From Woeseiaceae bacterium (GTDB lineage Bacteria > Pseudomonadota > Gammaproteobacteria > Steroidobacterales > Woeseiaceae): a stretch of 64,000 nt of DNA. Below are positions 8,699 to 17,069 of this stretch, in pieces; position 1 is the stretch's first letter; each line of letters opens with the position of its first letter. Where the stretch lies: positions 124,001 to 188,000 of the forward strand of contig JAJFKP010000055.1 in NCBI GenBank assembly GCA_021773135.1, in the 5' to 3' direction. Both the position numbers and the translations under genes were made by a program. The notes under the pieces were generated by a model. It was given only the letters and a program-made list of their open reading frames with translations, made no database searches and was not told where the DNA came from.

Positions 8699-10018
8699 CT
8701 AGTGGTTAGGGAGAATCCTCGATTCGCCCACAAGCCGATTTAGCCCTACCCTGCCGTTACTCATGACCATCAGCGGATTGTGCAACACCGAGGGTTGCTG
8801 CAACGGATTTCTGTCAAAGACCAACAGGTCGGCCTCCATACCCGCTTCAATGACTCCTGTCTGGTCTCCAAGGCCATAGGCTTCAGCAGACTTAATGGTT
8901 GCCGCCTGCAACGCTTCGAGCGGCGTCATACCGAATTCAATGAAGGCATTAATCTCACCGGCAACCCGGTAAACACTTTCCGGGCCATACCCTGAATCCA
9001 CCGCTGTCAAAATGGGTATGCCCATTGCATGTCCCTTACGAATCATGCGGCCGAGGTTTTCAACCAGGTGGGGCCAACGCTGCCGCGCGATTGGCGTATT
9101 GTAGTCATCGTGCGGCAGCTGAAATCCGGTTACTGATATGTAGGTCGGCACCCATAATGTACCCGCCTCTTTCATCAGGCGAAGGCCCTCATCATCAACA
9201 TAGGAAGCGTGTTCGAGACTTGCACAACCTGCTTTGATTGCGGCGATAACCACTTCCACACCATGAGCATGACAGGAGACCGGTATGTCATATTTCGCTG
9301 CTTCATCGACAATGGCAGACAGTTCGTCATGATCGTAAACCAGTGTTAGTGCATCAGGTCCGCCGGTACGAGATGACAATCCACTGGAGCGTGTTTTGAT
9401 CCAGTCAACGCCACGATCAGCGTTGATGCGGACAACCTCTCGCAGTGCAGCCTCACCATGCAGAACCTTGTTCGCATACTTGTAGAGTCGAGCGTCAGCC
9501 AGGATTGCATCAGAATTGCCCAGTTCGGGGGTCACATAGACACCGGCCGCCAGAATGTCGGGCCCAACCAAGAGTCCGGACCTGACCATTTGCTTGAGCG
9601 CTACGTCGGGATAGCCGTTAACGCTTGCGCCTTTTGCCGTCGTGACTCCCGAAACCAGCGCACGCTGGGCCGCCGCCATCGTACCGCCGTGATAATGTCC
9701 CTCGAAAAATCCGGGCGTCAGGTACAGTCCGCGCATATCGACAACGTCGGCACCCGCCGGTTGTCGATCGTTGTCGACCGACACGATCAGCCCGTTCTCG
9801 ACGGTTACCGTGACAGCTCGCAGTATTTCCCCATTGCGCACATTGACCACATTGGCATTGGTCATCGCAACATGCGGCTGGGGAATAACGCCCTGATCGT
9901 CCGACTGTGATTGCCGTGTGTCGAGTGCCGGCCGCAGGTAGGGATCCTGAGCCAGCGCCATGCCGGCGCAAAACAAACTGGTGAAAATGATCGATCGGAC
10001 TTTATTGCGGGACATCAT
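8699..10018 (-). CDS. Secreted amidohydrolase (Xaa-Pro dipeptidase-like, COG1228)
   Basis: A 439-residue protein from the ATG at 10018, chosen because CAGGAGAGC lies just before it. A longer frame to 10045 lacks such a site. The signal peptide ends near MALAQ. Metal-site motifs are HxH at H108/H110 (FEGHYH), the CHAHG histidines, EHAS, and the aspartate in TAVDSGYG. It resembles the partial protein at 1-1106 in plan, so the window carries two paralogue-like exported amidohydrolases. The known relatives (Sgx9260/Cc2672 group) hydrolyse N-acyl-L-amino acids and Xaa-Pro or Xaa-Arg/Lys dipeptides. It is the first gene of an apparent two-gene operon with the HpcH aldolase and is divergent from the TRAP operon across 299 nt. 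Confidence 0.88.
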   Translation of the reverse strand: MMSRNKVRSIIFTSLFCAGMALAQDPYLRPALDTRQSQSDDQGVIPQPHVAMTNANVVNVRNGEILRAVTVTVENGLIVSVDNDRQPAGADVVDMRGLYLTPGFFEGHYHGGTMAAAQRALVSGVTTAKGASVNGYPDVALKQMVRSGLLVGPDILAAGVYVTPELGNSDAILADARLYKYANKVLHGEAALREVVRINADRGVDWIKTRSSGLSSRTGGPDALTLVYDHDELSAIVDEAAKYDIPVSCHAHGVEVVIAAIKAGCASLEHASYVDDEGLRLMKEAGTLWVPTYISVTGFQLPHDDYNTPIARQRWPHLVENLGRMIRKGHAMGIPILTAVDSGYGPESVYRVAGEINAFIEFGMTPLEALQAATIKSAEAYGLGDQTGVIEAGMEADLLVFDRNPLQQPSVLHNPLMVMSNGRVGLNRLVGESRILPNH

Positions 10019-10317
10019 GCTCTCCTGAAACGCTGCGAAAAACATCCGGTCAGCCGGACCTCCTTATAATGCATGGTAACCATTCGGTAGTGCCGTTGAC
10101 CGATTCTCAATCATTCGCCTGTAGCAGACAATGGCGAACGGAGTAAAAGGCGCCGGTCGATATTTCTGTCCGAAAAACACCCCACACCCGCCTGAGTTGA
10201 TTAGCGGCGAGCACGCAACATCATTAATGAGTCCTCCAACAGCGTAACTACTTAGCCGCTGGTACGCAGGCATCGTCCGCGTATAGTACGGTCAGTAATC
10301 GCCGCACCCGAACTGCC
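10019..10317. other. Divergent intergenic region between amidohydrolase and TRAP operon
   Basis: These 299 nt separate two divergently transcribed catabolic units and must hold their promoters. A perfect TATAAT lies at 10335-10340, just inside the longest dctP frame, which hints that the annotated dctP start may be too early. No clear -35 partner or strong inverted-repeat operator was recognised. Confidence 0.5.
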
Positions 10318-11400
10318 ATGGACGACGGAAATCCTATAATCATGCTCATTTTAATGCATCGATGCATCACCAGTTGCTTGCGCACGTTTCGGACAACCCA
10401 TCTGCGAGATTCCAAGTGCAATATTGCTGTGCAATTTTCGCTCGCTGCCTGCCTGTGCCTTAGCGCCTGCAGTTCGGACTCCGGGCTTGTGTCCGACGAT
10501 ACAATTATTCTTCGTGCCGGCCACACGACCAATGTCAACGAACCCTATCACCTTGGGCTAATGGAAATGGCGCGCATCGTCGACGAGGAGACCGGGGGGC
10601 GGGTCGAGATCCGCATTTATCCTTCCATGCAACTCGGTGGCGAGAAGGCCATGATCGAGGGACTCCTGCTTGGCGCGCTGGACATCGTCGTCACGGCAAA
10701 TGGCTCGGTAACCAATTTCGTGCCCGGCATGGGTGTGCTTGATCTGCCATTTCTGTTTCGCAGTCGAGAGCACATGTATTCGGTACTCGACGGCGACGTC
10801 GGCGACCAACTTGCGCAGCGGCTCGAGGCGCGCGGATTCCGTCTCCTCGCATTCTACGAAGCCGGCGTTCGCCACATCATGACAGCCGATAAGCCGGTAC
10901 ACTCGATAGAGGACCTCAAGGGTCTGAAGATGCGGACGATGCCGGTGCCGGCACACATTGCATCTTTCAATGCATACGGCGCGAATGCGGTGGCGGTTGA
11001 CTACGGCGAACTTTACGGCGGTCTGCAGACAGGGCTCGTCGACGGTGCCGAAGCAGCAAACACCAACTACAGCAACAAGAAGTTCTACGAAGTCGCGCCG
11101 CACTGGGCACAGTTGGGCTGGGTCATGCTGACGGCTGACCTGCTCATGTCGGACAAGCGGTTCAAATCGCTGCCGCCCGATGTGCAGATGGTCATCGCGG
11201 ATGCGGCGCGGCGCTCTGCGCATTTTGAACGACGACTTTATGCTGACAGCGATAACAGTTTGCTTGAGACCCTCAAAAACCAGGGCGTATCAGTAACCTA
11301 TCCTGATCCGGCGCCATTTCGCGAGGCGTCCAAAGCCGTCTACGAGGAATTCGTGACCAGCGAAGCCGACCGTGCGCTACTTGAAGATATCCTGAAATGA
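10318..11400 (+). CDS. dctP: TRAP transporter substrate-binding protein (DctP family)
   Basis: A 360-residue lipoprotein-type TRAP binding protein. The mature part starts after LSAC-SSD and proceeds ILRAGHTTNVNEPYHLGLMEMA, the usual first strand and helix of DctP proteins. The SVEDLKGLKMRTM-like segment (SIEDLKGLKMRTM) contains the arginine that pairs with the ligand carboxylate in the family, so an organic acid or amino acid is expected. The signal peptide sits unusually far in. Starts at 10318, 10354 or the GTG near 10432 are all possible, and a TATAAT at 10335-10340 favours a later one. Its stop overlaps the dctQ start by 4 nt. It is the first gene of the six-gene operon ending at 18470. 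Confidence 0.9.
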   Translation: MDDGNPIIMLILMHRCITSCLRTFRTTHLRDSKCNIAVQFSLAACLCLSACSSDSGLVSDDTIILRAGHTTNVNEPYHLGLMEMARIVDEETGGRVEIRIYPSMQLGGEKAMIEGLLLGALDIVVTANGSVTNFVPGMGVLDLPFLFRSREHMYSVLDGDVGDQLAQRLEARGFRLLAFYEAGVRHIMTADKPVHSIEDLKGLKMRTMPVPAHIASFNAYGANAVAVDYGELYGGLQTGLVDGAEAANTNYSNKKFYEVAPHWAQLGWVMLTADLLMSDKRFKSLPPDVQMVIADAARRSAHFERRLYADSDNSLLETLKNQGVSVTYPDPAPFREASKAVYEEFVTSEADRALLEDILK

Positions 11401-11906
11401 GCGACGCTATGTTCCGCGTTGGCACTGTTTTCGTAACCGCGTTGCGCAAATTGGTAACCGGACTCGTTGTCCTCTTTTTTAGCTATATGGCCATCGCAGT
11501 GCTGGTGCAAATTGCGGGGCGTTACGTATTCAACTATTCCATCGACTGGACCGCAGAGACCGCAACCTTTGCCCAGATCTGGATGATACTTCTCGCGGCC
11601 GGCCTTGCGATGCGGGACAAACTGCACGTCAGTGTTGATGCACTTGCACACGTGCTGCCATTGCCAGCGCAGCGCTTCCTGACAGTCGTCATTGCCCTGC
11701 CCTGCATCTGGTTCCTGTCGCAAGCGGTCTATGGCAGCTTCGCGCTGATCGAGATTGGCCGCATCCAGTCCTCTCCGGTTCTGCAATTGCCGATGTGGAT
11801 ACCCTATCTGTCTCTGCCTGTCGGACTGATCTATTTCGGTTTTGAGTTACTGCTTGCCATGGCCGCCCGGTGGCGCAATCCGACGGCTGGTAGCTTACCA
11901 ACGTGA
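11397..11906 (+). CDS. dctQ: TRAP transporter small permease (DctQ family)
   Basis: A 169-residue membrane protein with four predicted helices. It shows the family pattern RYVFNYSIDWTAETATFAQIW, in which W and E around residue 50-55 are typical of DctQ, and the GLAMRDKLHVSVD segment between helices 2 and 3. It overlaps dctP by ATGA and dctM by GTGA, indicating translational coupling. Together with DctM and the binding protein it forms a sodium-driven secondary importer in the inner membrane. Confidence 0.92.
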   Translation: MSDAMFRVGTVFVTALRKLVTGLVVLFFSYMAIAVLVQIAGRYVFNYSIDWTAETATFAQIWMILLAAGLAMRDKLHVSVDALAHVLPLPAQRFLTVVIALPCIWFLSQAVYGSFALIEIGRIQSSPVLQLPMWIPYLSLPVGLIYFGFELLLAMAARWRNPTAGSLPT

Positions 11907-13195
11907 CATTCACGCTGATCGCCTTCCTGGTCCTGATCGTAATCGGCACCCCTATCATCCTGGCCCTGGGTGTTTCAGCCGCATTGACTATTTACATCGC
12001 TGACATTCCGGTCGGCATCATCGCTCAGCGCATGTACGGTGGGCTGGATTCGTTCACCGTGATGGCCATACCGTTCTTCGTGCTGGCGGGAATCATCATG
12101 GAACGTGGCGGCATCGCCCGGCGCATAATCGATTTTTCAGTGGCACTCGTCGGCTGGATTACCGGCAGTCTGCTGCTCGTCGCCACGGTTGCGGGAATCG
12201 GCATGGCGGCTGTTTCGGGCTCCGGTGCCGCCTCGACCGCCGCCATATCTTCTATCATGCTGAAAGAGATGCGACAGCGCGGCTACGACATCGATTTCTC
12301 TGCCGGTCTGATGGCAGCCGCCGGAACCTTGGGCCCGATCATCCCACCGAGCATCATGATGGTTGTTCTGGCAACGACGGCAAACCTTTCGATTGGTCGC
12401 GCCTTCCTGGGCGGCATCGTGCCGGGCCTTCTAATGGGCGTGGTGATCATGATCGCCTGTTACTTCTATGCAAAACGCGGCGGCGATGCCTATCGCGACG
12501 CCGAGCCGTTTTCTCTGCACCGGCTCGGGCGTGCGTTCGTTGCCGCCGTGCCGGCATTCCTTCTTCCGTTAATCATAGTCGGCGGAATTATCGGCGGCGT
12601 ATTCACACCGACCGAGGCGGCAGCCGTCGCAGCATTCTGTGGTCTTGTGATCTCGCTGTTTGTCTACAAGGAAATCCGTATCGGAGACCTATCGGGAATT
12701 ATTGTCCGGGCGGCGTCTGTATCCGCGTCGATCATGATGATAATCGCTACTGCCAGCATTTTTTCCTGGCTTATCGCCGTGCAGAACATGCCTGAAACCA
12801 TCGCTGCGCTGCTGCACGGCGCAACTCAGAACCCGATTGTGTTCTTACTATTGATGAACCTGCTGCTGATCATGGTCGGCATGTTCATGGAGGGCATTTC
12901 CGCAATACTCGTGTTGGTGCCTGTGCTTCTCCCGGTGGCGATTAGTTTCGGTATCGACCCACTGCACTTCGGCGTTATCGTGATCCTCAATCTGTCAATC
13001 GGTATGATTACGCCACCGTATGGAATCACGCTGTATGTGGCAAGCAGCGTTGCTAACCGCACGGTATTGCAAGTATCGCGAAAAATTGGTCTGCCGTTCC
13101 TGTTGATGATCGCTATTCTGCTTCTGGCAACACTACTACCGGAAACGGTAACCTTTCTTCCTGATTTACTCATGCCACCCATCACGTCGAGTTAG
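11903..13195 (+). CDS. dctM: TRAP transporter large permease (DctM family)
   Basis: A 430-residue, roughly 12-helix transport subunit starting at GTG 11903, which overlaps the dctQ stop. Hallmarks are GGLDSFTVMAIPFFVLAG near the N-terminus, VSGSGAASTAAISSIMLKEM, the LGPIIPPSIMMV hairpin loop and the C-terminal GMITPPYGITLYV loop. All are standard DctM signatures that line the Na+/substrate site. Length is normal. The next gene (lyase) begins 4 nt after its stop, so transport and catabolism are coupled in one transcript. Confidence 0.95.
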   Translation: MTFTLIAFLVLIVIGTPIILALGVSAALTIYIADIPVGIIAQRMYGGLDSFTVMAIPFFVLAGIIMERGGIARRIIDFSVALVGWITGSLLLVATVAGIGMAAVSGSGAASTAAISSIMLKEMRQRGYDIDFSAGLMAAAGTLGPIIPPSIMMVVLATTANLSIGRAFLGGIVPGLLMGVVIMIACYFYAKRGGDAYRDAEPFSLHRLGRAFVAAVPAFLLPLIIVGGIIGGVFTPTEAAAVAAFCGLVISLFVYKEIRIGDLSGIIVRAASVSASIMMIIATASIFSWLIAVQNMPETIAALLHGATQNPIVFLLLMNLLLIMVGMFMEGISAILVLVPVLLPVAISFGIDPLHFGVIVILNLSIGMITPPYGITLYVASSVANRTVLQVSRKIGLPFLLMIAILLLATLLPETVTFLPDLLMPPITSS

Positions 13196-13199
13196 ATGT

Positions 13200-14105
13200 A
13201 TGACCGAGTTCAAGGGCACGTTTACGGTGACCGTCACACCTTTTTCCGCAGATGGTCGTCACATTGACGAAGAAGTTCTGCGACGCTTCGTAGACTGGCA
13301 GATCAGCAATGGTGTGCACGGACTGATCCCGGTAGCCAGCACCGGTGAATTTCTCTCGCTAAGTGATGTGGAGCGCCGACGGGTCGCGGAAATCGTAATC
13401 GAGCAGGCCAACGGCCGTGTACCGGTGCTGGTTGGTACAGGCGCAGAAAACACCTGGGACGTCGTCCGCTATAGCCGCGAGGCGGAACGCCTCGGGGCCG
13501 ACGGCGTGCTGATAATTCCGCCGTTTTACAGCACACCCACTGAAGACGAGCTGTTTGAACATTACCAGATAATAGGCGCATCGATCAGTGTACCGATCAT
13601 GTTGTACAACAATCCCGCCACCTCGAACGTAGACATGCTGCCGCCGTTCGTTGCCCGCCTCTCCGAAATTGACAACGTGTCCTATATTAAAGAGTCAACA
13701 CTGGATGCGACCCGGATTCGCGACATCATTCGGCTGAGCGACGGACGTATGTCCGTGTTTGGCGGCATCATGGGCTACGAGTCCTTCATGAATGGCGCCG
13801 TGGGATGGACTGCGGTGGGCTGTAACCTGATGCCCCGGGAGTTTGCCGATATGTACCGTTTGTGCATAGAGGTCCGGGACATCGGGGCTGCATCGATTCT
13901 CTACGAGAGAATAAAACCCGTGATCGACCTGGTCGGACAGGATCGCTATGTCGGCGCGACCAAGGCCGCGCTGGCATTGATGGGACTGCCGGTCGGATCG
14001 CCACGACCACCGCGACTCCCGGCGAATGGAGAAACGCTGGCATGGGTGCAGCGTGTGGTTGAAAGTCTCGAATTGGTATTCGATGGCCCCGCAACAACGG
14101 ACTGA
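13200..14105 (+). CDS. DHDPS/NAL-family lyase, candidate pyrroline-4-hydroxy-2-carboxylate deaminase or 4-hydroxy-2-oxoglutarate aldolase
   Basis: A 301-residue TIM-barrel Schiff-base enzyme. The family residues are present: STGEF (GTTGE-type motif), the tyrosine in IMLYNNPA and the Schiff-base lysine in VSYIKEST. Such proteins include dihydrodipicolinate synthase, N-acetylneuraminate lyase, hydroxyproline-pathway deaminase (LhpC) and mitochondrial-type 4-hydroxy-2-oxoglutarate aldolase. A biosynthetic DapA role is unlikely because the gene is wedged between a TRAP importer (4 nt) and an amino-acid dehydrogenase fusion (23 nt overlap). In known bacterial D-hydroxyproline operons an enzyme of this family deaminates the product of an LhpBEF-type dehydrogenase, which is the arrangement seen here. 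No epimerase or semialdehyde dehydrogenase is in the window, so the substrate stays unproven. Confidence 0.85.
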   Translation: MTEFKGTFTVTVTPFSADGRHIDEEVLRRFVDWQISNGVHGLIPVASTGEFLSLSDVERRRVAEIVIEQANGRVPVLVGTGAENTWDVVRYSREAERLGADGVLIIPPFYSTPTEDELFEHYQIIGASISVPIMLYNNPATSNVDMLPPFVARLSEIDNVSYIKESTLDATRIRDIIRLSDGRMSVFGGIMGYESFMNGAVGWTAVGCNLMPREFADMYRLCIEVRDIGAASILYERIKPVIDLVGQDRYVGATKAALALMGLPVGSPRPPRLPANGETLAWVQRVVESLELVFDGPATTD

Positions 14106-17013
14106 TTGCTTGCACGACAGCAAAGGCATCCGCCTCGTCGACAATGCGGTTGAAGCGACAACGACGTCGATTACTGTTGACGGCGAGAGACTGGCCGCCG
14201 TCCCGGGAGAAAGCGTCGCCGCAACGCTGATCGCGGCGGGAAAACTAAGGCTGCGTGACGACAGTCGCGGCAAACCGCGGGGACTGCTGTGTGGCATGGG
14301 CGCCTGTTTCGAATGCCGTATATCCGTGCATGACGGCGTGCCGCAGCGCGCCTGCCTGACGACGGTCACGTCCTTGATGGATGTGAAAACGCTGCAGTAC
14401 CATGAGGCACTGCCACGACAGGTGCCGGCGAATCAAGCGATTGAACGGTTATCAATTGACTGCGATGTGGTGATCATTGGCGCCGGCCCGGCAGGCGCGT
14501 CCGCCGCGATAAAACTTGCCAATGCCGGCAAGTCCGTTGTCGTCGTGGATGAGCGGCACGAAGGCGGTGGCCAATTCTTCAAACAGAAAATTGCGGCTGC
14601 AAAAGCGGCCGGGGTCGACGATCGCCAGTACCGCGCCGGCAGAGTGTTGCTCGAGCGCCTCCGGAACTCGCCTGCTCAACTGCTACTCCGCACGACGGTG
14701 TGGGGCGCGTTTCGAGATCATTCAGGACAGATCGAAGTCGGAGCGACGAACGCAACCCACACTTATATTATCAAGCCGGCCAAATTGATTGTCGCGACCG
14801 GCGCCTGCGAATCCGTGCCGCCGTTCCCCGGCTGGACACTGCCCGGCGTTATGACGACGGGTGCTGCACAGAGTCTCTTACGTGCCTATCGCGTCGGCCC
14901 GGGTCAGCGAGTGTTAATTGCTGGCAACGGGCCGCTGAACCTGCAGCTCGCCTGTGAACTGAAGCAAGCCGGCATTGACGTAGTAGCCGTTGCGGAGTCC
15001 GCGCAGCGCCCGTTTCCACGACATGCGCTGGCGTCCGTAGGCGCGATATTCGCGTCGCCGACACTTTGTCTGCAGGGGCTCGGGTATCTGCATACCCTGC
15101 GAAAATTCGGGATTCCCGTGCAGTACCAACACCAAATCTATCGCGCCGAAGGTAACGGCGCCGTGCGCAGCGCGACAATTGCTGCACTCGGTCCGGACGG
15201 ATATCCGCTCGCGAAGTCGGCCAAAACATTCGACGTCGACGCCGTATGCCTTGGCTATCGTCAATATTCTTCATCTGAAATTCTGCACGCGCTGGGCTGT
15301 GAGCAAGCTTTGGCTGACGCAGCAATCGCGCGTGATGATTCCGGACAAACCAGTGTGCCTGGTGTATTCGCCATCGGTGATGGCGCAACACCGCGCGGCG
15401 CACAGGTAGCGATTGCAGAAGGCAACCTGGTCGCGAACGCAATCCTTGGCCTGAGCAGCAGTCGCCGCGATATTGGACGCCTTCGCAGACAGCGTCGTTT
15501 TCAACGCAATCTATGGTCGATGTTTCAGGCACCGGAACCTACGGTTGCCAAATCCGACGTAATTGTGTGTCGCTGTGAGGCGGTCGGCGCCGCTTCGCTG
15601 CGTACGCTGCTGCGAAAAGGCGTGCGGGATATTGGTAGCTTGAAACGACGGAGTCGTGCGGGAATGGGGCTGTGCCAGGGCCGCTACTGCCAAAAATCAA
15701 TTCTCAGTCTGATGCGCGAGACCGACGCAATCAATTGCGCATCGTACCCGGCATTCACCACGCAAAACCCGGTCAAACCCGTGACGATCGCGAACATCGC
15801 AGAAGAAAAAGCTGAATGGCAGGGCTACCGGACGACAGACCTGCCAACGCCGGCGAAGCAACCAGACCAGCCGCAGACGTCGCTTGCCAAAACAGACGTC
15901 TTGATTATCGGTGCAGGCATTATCGGTACGACGGCTGCTCTCTATCTAAGCCGCGCGGGAGCTGACGTCATGCTGGCCGAACGTGGCGTGCCAAATGGCG
16001 AGTCTTCAGGCAGCAACGCCGGAAGCCTGCACCTGCAACTACTGCCATTCGATTACCACGAGGATCAGGGCACGTCGCCAGCCGCGTCGACGCTAATGCT
16101 GCAGAAACTCGGCATCGATTTATGGCGGGAGCTGGAGAAAGATTTGCGGGCAGATTTCGAGCTGAGCATCGAGGGTGGGTTGATGCTTGCCGACAACCAG
16201 GACGACTTGAGGTGGTTGACAAAGAAGGCCGTCCTGGAACAAGCGTTTGGCGTGGAAACCCGGATACTGTCAGCAAGCGAGACCCGTGATCTCTTCCCCG
16301 GCGTGGCTGACCACATTGCCGGCGCGGCGTATTGCGATGGCGAGGGGAAAATTAACCCGCTGATCACGACGCCGCTGTTACTGACAGCTGCCCTGCAGGA
16401 CGGCGCACGACTGATCGAGCGAACGACGATTATTGATATCGAGCACACGCACAATCGTTATCGCGTCTCGACAGACCGTGGTGTAATTACCTGCCACACA
16501 ATCATCAATGCGGCGGGCGGCTGGTCGGCCGGAATTGCCAGACTCATCGGCGCTGCACTGCCCGTCAGATCTGCACCGCAGCAAATGCTGGTGACGCAAC
16601 CCGTACAGGCGCAGTTGCCATACCTGCTATCGCTGGCACGCCGCCACCTCACAATGAAACAGACCAAGAACGGTAATATTCTGATTGGTGGCGGCTGGCC
16701 CGGCAGCTACGACAGGCGTAACAAGCGTGTCATCACATTGCGCGACAGCATCGAGGGAAACCTTTGGGTTGCCCAGCGTATCTCCCCGCAAATCGGGAGT
16801 CTCCAATTGATTCGCAGCTGGGCCACGACTGGCGTAATGATTGACGGCGCACCCATTATCGGCGAGTTGCCGGGACATCCTGGCTTCTATAACGTGGTTG
16901 GTGCCAATGGGTACACAATGGGGCCGATGCTCGGGCGCATAGTGGCAGACCTGATTGTAACCGGCCACGCGCCGCTCGACATCGCACCATACTCGATCGA
17001 ACGGTTTAACTAG
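14083..17013 (+). CDS. Fused Fer2/FAD-NAD/BFD-FeS/DAO oxidoreductase (HcnABC or LhpF-E-B in one chain)
   Basis: A 976-residue protein from ATG 14083, which overlaps the lyase by 23 nt. The open frame reaches upstream to 14026. Domains in order: (1) residues ~20-105, a [2Fe-2S] ferredoxin fold with C70-x4-C75-x2-C78-x12-C91, as in sarcosine oxidase alpha and HcnA/LhpF; (2) ~125-485, a pyridine-nucleotide-disulfide-type flavoprotein with FAD motif G133-x-G135-x-x-G138 and a second nucleotide motif at G281-x-G283, where N286 replaces the last Gly, ending in FAIGDGA; (3) ~490-545, a BFD-like [2Fe-2S] domain with C496-x-C498 and C531-x4-C536; (4) ~600-976, a DAO-fold FAD amine oxidase with G610-x-G612-x-x-G615. 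In HcnABC, opine oxidases and D-hydroxyproline dehydrogenase these are two or three separate subunits. The DAO part oxidises a secondary amine or amino acid and passes electrons through the flavin/FeS parts to the respiratory chain. No export signal, so it acts in the cytoplasm or at the inner membrane face. Confidence 0.9.
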   Translation: MAPQQRTDCLHDSKGIRLVDNAVEATTTSITVDGERLAAVPGESVAATLIAAGKLRLRDDSRGKPRGLLCGMGACFECRISVHDGVPQRACLTTVTSLMDVKTLQYHEALPRQVPANQAIERLSIDCDVVIIGAGPAGASAAIKLANAGKSVVVVDERHEGGGQFFKQKIAAAKAAGVDDRQYRAGRVLLERLRNSPAQLLLRTTVWGAFRDHSGQIEVGATNATHTYIIKPAKLIVATGACESVPPFPGWTLPGVMTTGAAQSLLRAYRVGPGQRVLIAGNGPLNLQLACELKQAGIDVVAVAESAQRPFPRHALASVGAIFASPTLCLQGLGYLHTLRKFGIPVQYQHQIYRAEGNGAVRSATIAALGPDGYPLAKSAKTFDVDAVCLGYRQYSSSEILHALGCEQALADAAIARDDSGQTSVPGVFAIGDGATPRGAQVAIAEGNLVANAILGLSSSRRDIGRLRRQRRFQRNLWSMFQAPEPTVAKSDVIVCRCEAVGAASLRTLLRKGVRDIGSLKRRSRAGMGLCQGRYCQKSILSLMRETDAINCASYPAFTTQNPVKPVTIANIAEEKAEWQGYRTTDLPTPAKQPDQPQTSLAKTDVLIIGAGIIGTTAALYLSRAGADVMLAERGVPNGESSGSNAGSLHLQLLPFDYHEDQGTSPAASTLMLQKLGIDLWRELEKDLRADFELSIEGGLMLADNQDDLRWLTKKAVLEQAFGVETRILSASETRDLFPGVADHIAGAAYCDGEGKINPLITTPLLLTAALQDGARLIERTTIIDIEHTHNRYRVSTDRGVITCHTIINAAGGWSAGIARLIGAALPVRSAPQQMLVTQPVQAQLPYLLSLARRHLTMKQTKNGNILIGGGWPGSYDRRNKRVITLRDSIEGNLWVAQRISPQIGSLQLIRSWATTGVMIDGAPIIGELPGHPGFYNVVGANGYTMGPMLGRIVADLIVTGHAPLDIAPYSIERFN

Positions 17014-17069
17014 CCAGCAAATGCGGACTCAATGTCCGGCAACAGCAATTCCTTACAAGGCTATTACTA

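Noticed and set aside
14026-14082. Upstream extension of the fused dehydrogenase
   Set aside because: Would overlap the lyase gene by 80 nt; the internal ATG at 14083 fits the domain start better.
13200-14105. Housekeeping dapA (lysine biosynthesis)
   Set aside because: Its position inside a catabolic transport operon with overlaps on both sides speaks against a biosynthetic role, though the fold alone cannot decide.
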